Assembly (NCBI GenBank): GCA_963576475.1
Contig: OY754977.1
Span: forward strand, 15,610,943-15,674,942
Source of the DNA: Molanna angustata
Lineage: Eukaryota > Arthropoda > Insecta > Trichoptera > Molannidae
DNA length: 64,000 bases
Reading direction: 5' to 3'
This document shows positions 62,136 through 64,000 of this stretch, piece by piece. The notes under the pieces are model-generated. The model was not told the DNA's origin. It saw nothing but the letters and a program-made list of their open reading frames with translations, and made no database searches. Made by a program: the position numbers and the translations under genes. The number at the start of each line of letters is the position of its first letter. The first letter of the stretch is position 1.

Positions 62136-62309
62136 TTATTTTTAGCAAATTTAATAATAATTTGATTATCAAATTGCTGCAGTAAAAAAGAAAGTCAATT
62201 ATATAGGATTCATGTTATATTCGTACCTCATAGAATGTCATGAAAATAATTTATAGACAAAGAACCAGTGACAGCAAGATTTATGTCATAGTATAATTTT
62301 CGCCAAATA

Positions 62310-62400
62310 TCTAGAACCTGGTTTTCGGGTTTGTCTTTTTGCTTGGTTGATATACGTGGAAATCGCCCCCCTTCACGGCTCAAGATATTTGGCGTCAACT
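62310..62400 (+). repeat. dispersed repeat family R2, copy 3
   Basis: TTTTTGCTTGGTTGATATACG and GGAAATCGCCCCCCTTCACG; related to 20163-20260 and 59855-59960. Confidence 0.45.
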
Positions 62401-62463
62401 ATATGAAAGGTAATTTTTTTTTTCTGTAAAAGCATACCACAGAAGGAAACAACAATTAGATCA

Positions 62464-62560
62464 TATGAATCCTGAGTACTGGTGGCTTTCGGAGATAATA
62501 GCCTTCAAAGTGTTGAAAATTCCTATTTTAGTAGTTAACTTTAACAAATTGAATAATGTG
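62464..62560 (+). repeat. dispersed repeat family R1, copy 2
   Basis: ATATGAATCCTGAGTACTGG, then GGCTTTCGGAGATAATAGCC and a CAAAGTGTTGAAAATT word; compare 1325-1500. Confidence 0.5.
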
Positions 62561-62689
62561 AAGAGGAAAAAAAAAACAGAATTTTTATTTATTCATTATA
62601 GATTTTCACAATGTTAAATTAAACCAAAAACAATAAATTTCCACAAAATAGAATATTTTAATAAATTATTGTCATTAAAGATGTCTGTT

Positions 62690-62815
62690 GGGAGGGTTTC
62701 CATCAACCAAAGTGTGTCAATAGAGGGCATGATAGTCTTCCGTAGTACACATAAAAAATCATACATAATAGCAATTTTCAACACATTGAAGGCCGCTATC
62801 TCTGAAAGCCATTAA
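62690..62815 (-). repeat. dispersed repeat family R1, copy 3, inverted
   Basis: Reverse complement of family R1: GGGTTTCCATCAACCAAAG, then GTCTTCCGTAGTACAC and CAATTTTCAACACATTGAAG. It faces copy 2 with a spacer of about 130 bp, so the two could pair. Confidence 0.5.
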
Positions 62816-63094
62816 TTTTGTATTGACCACTATATCAAATGACGTAAGTCTAGAATCGTGGGCTCTTACACTATTATAACAAGTGGCAGTGAGCTTTTAT
62901 AGTTAAAAATACCATAAGATGATACTACATATTTAGCAGGATCACTTCTTAATTGTAGGCCTGACAGAATAAAATAATCAAAGTGACTCATTAACGGTGT
63001 CAACATTAAGCTCCATGCATGAAGGTAATCAATTCATTTCATATAGACCCATAAATATTATTTAAATAATTGGTACTTGGTAATCTAGACAATT

Positions 63095-63180
63095 TATGGT
63101 TGCTGGGAAGAAATTGTCTAATGGCAATAAGCCCGCCAGTGTGTAACAATATTTGTTTATACTATGTACAAAAAGTTAAA
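63095..63180 (+). repeat. LINE-type 3' tail with hairpin
   Basis: GGGAAGAAATTGTCTAATGG, CAATAAGCCCGCC and a TAAATAAATAAT tail; see 14318-14402. Confidence 0.6.
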
Positions 63181-63541
63181 TAAATAATATAAGATGTCTT
63201 TTTTCTTTGAAATAGTTAACTGGGATCATGCTGAAAATCAGCTGCTGGAGGCTTGTCCTACAACATAGCTGAGCGTGGACTTATCGAGACAAAAAAGTTG
63301 TTTATTTTTGTCAATGATTGTTTCTCTTGTAAATTGTTATTGTATGCAAACTTTTTGTCCCAATAAATGTTAAATTAATATTATTATTAAAACAATATGA
63401 CTGTCATATGATGAAACAGCACTCTTCCTTAATGTTAATTTTTAAAACAATCAAGTTTACTATATAGTAACATTTGCAGTCTAATTAAACATCACAACAT
63501 AATTTCATTTTATTGACTAATTTTCTTCTTCTTCGATGGCG

Positions 63542-64000
63542 CTACAGCCCAAATAGAGCCTTGGCCTCCTTCAACAAGCACCTCCAACCTCTTCTATCCT
63601 CAGCCGCCGTTCTCCAGTTAGGGATCTGCAGGAGCTGTTCTGCATCTCTCCGTATGTCGTCCTCCCATTTCACTCTTGGTCTCCCCATCTTCCGTTTACC
63701 TCCCGGGTGACCAACCATGATTTTTTTTGGGCAGTCATGTGTTTGGTATTTGTACATGGCCAGCCCATCTCAACCTAAGCAGTCTTGCATTGAGATCTTT
63801 GGTAGGTTATCCATTCCTGGTGCATTGTCGTTCTTCAGGTTTTTCAGGGCTGCTGTAATTTCGACAATTGTTGGTGGATTAGTTGATGGCAAGTTATCAT
63901 CTTGCGGTTTATGGGGGATAGTTGTGTTCTCTTGTCTTGTATCATGGTTCGGATTGAGGAGTTAATGAAAATATTCACTCCATATTGATTTGTTCCTTAA
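63542..64000 (-). pseudogene. LINE relic with the RT core deleted
   Basis: On the minus strand, coming in from the window edge, there is an RT N-terminal part (ALKNLKNDNAPGMDNLP, about 63790-63850). It is followed almost at once by the C-terminal tail RLRWAGHV, GKRKMGRPRVKWEDDIRRDA and WRTAAEDRRGWRCLLKEA (63542-63770). The catalytic core between them is missing. The C-terminal pattern is that of RTE-like and related insect LINEs. It continues beyond the window. Confidence 0.7.

Overview
This is a 64 kb piece of an insect nuclear genome. I infer Lepidoptera, with moderate confidence, from the very AT-rich introns, the many short tRNA-headed SINEs, the frequent GTAGGTACCTAC-type words and the mix of Penelope-like, BEL/Pao, LINE and MITE copies. 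No bacterial, viral or organellar genes are seen. Coding exons were joined by hand from GT/AG sites and reading phase; no cDNA or homology search was available.

Four host genes can be supported. (1) A plus-strand ZAD-C2H2 zinc-finger gene has six coding exons (8636-20774, 557 aa). (2) A minus-strand CDC7 kinase gene has ten coding exons (27263-44427, 781 aa). (3) A plus-strand SIRT6 orthologue has six coding exons (45769-59644, 778 aa) and an unusually long charged tail. (4) The last exon of ribosomal protein S15 lies on the minus strand (61992-62117). The zinc-finger and CDC7 genes converge. CDC7 and SIRT6 are divergent, with their start codons 1.34 kb apart. SIRT6 and RpS15 converge.

Repeats make up much of the rest. 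From left to right: a foldback element with arms of nearly 400 bp (2577-4454); a Penelope-like relic (about 5375-5960); a 460 bp direct repeat; a LINE with an intact ORF2 in zinc-finger intron 1; a CGTACG-rich Harbinger-like MITE holding two SINEs in intron 5; a 15 x 43 bp minisatellite between the zinc-finger and CDC7 genes; a complete Penelope-like insertion in CDC7 intron 9 (28640-33799) with a 12 bp target duplication; several MITEs and relics in other CDC7 introns; and a nearly intact BEL/Pao retrotransposon in SIRT6 intron 2 (47039-54087) with 879 bp LTRs and a 5 bp target duplication. An 8 bp-TSD hAT-like MITE lies in the same intron.

The most unusual signals are four copies of a hammerhead-ribozyme-like fold in Penelope-like terminal repeats, a perfect 54 bp palindrome, higher-order structure in the minisatellite, a 3' stem-loop shared by LINE and SINE tails, and the very long SIRT6 tail. 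I do not see a new multi-gene system. The genes are conserved housekeeping and regulatory genes, and the novelty is in the repeats.
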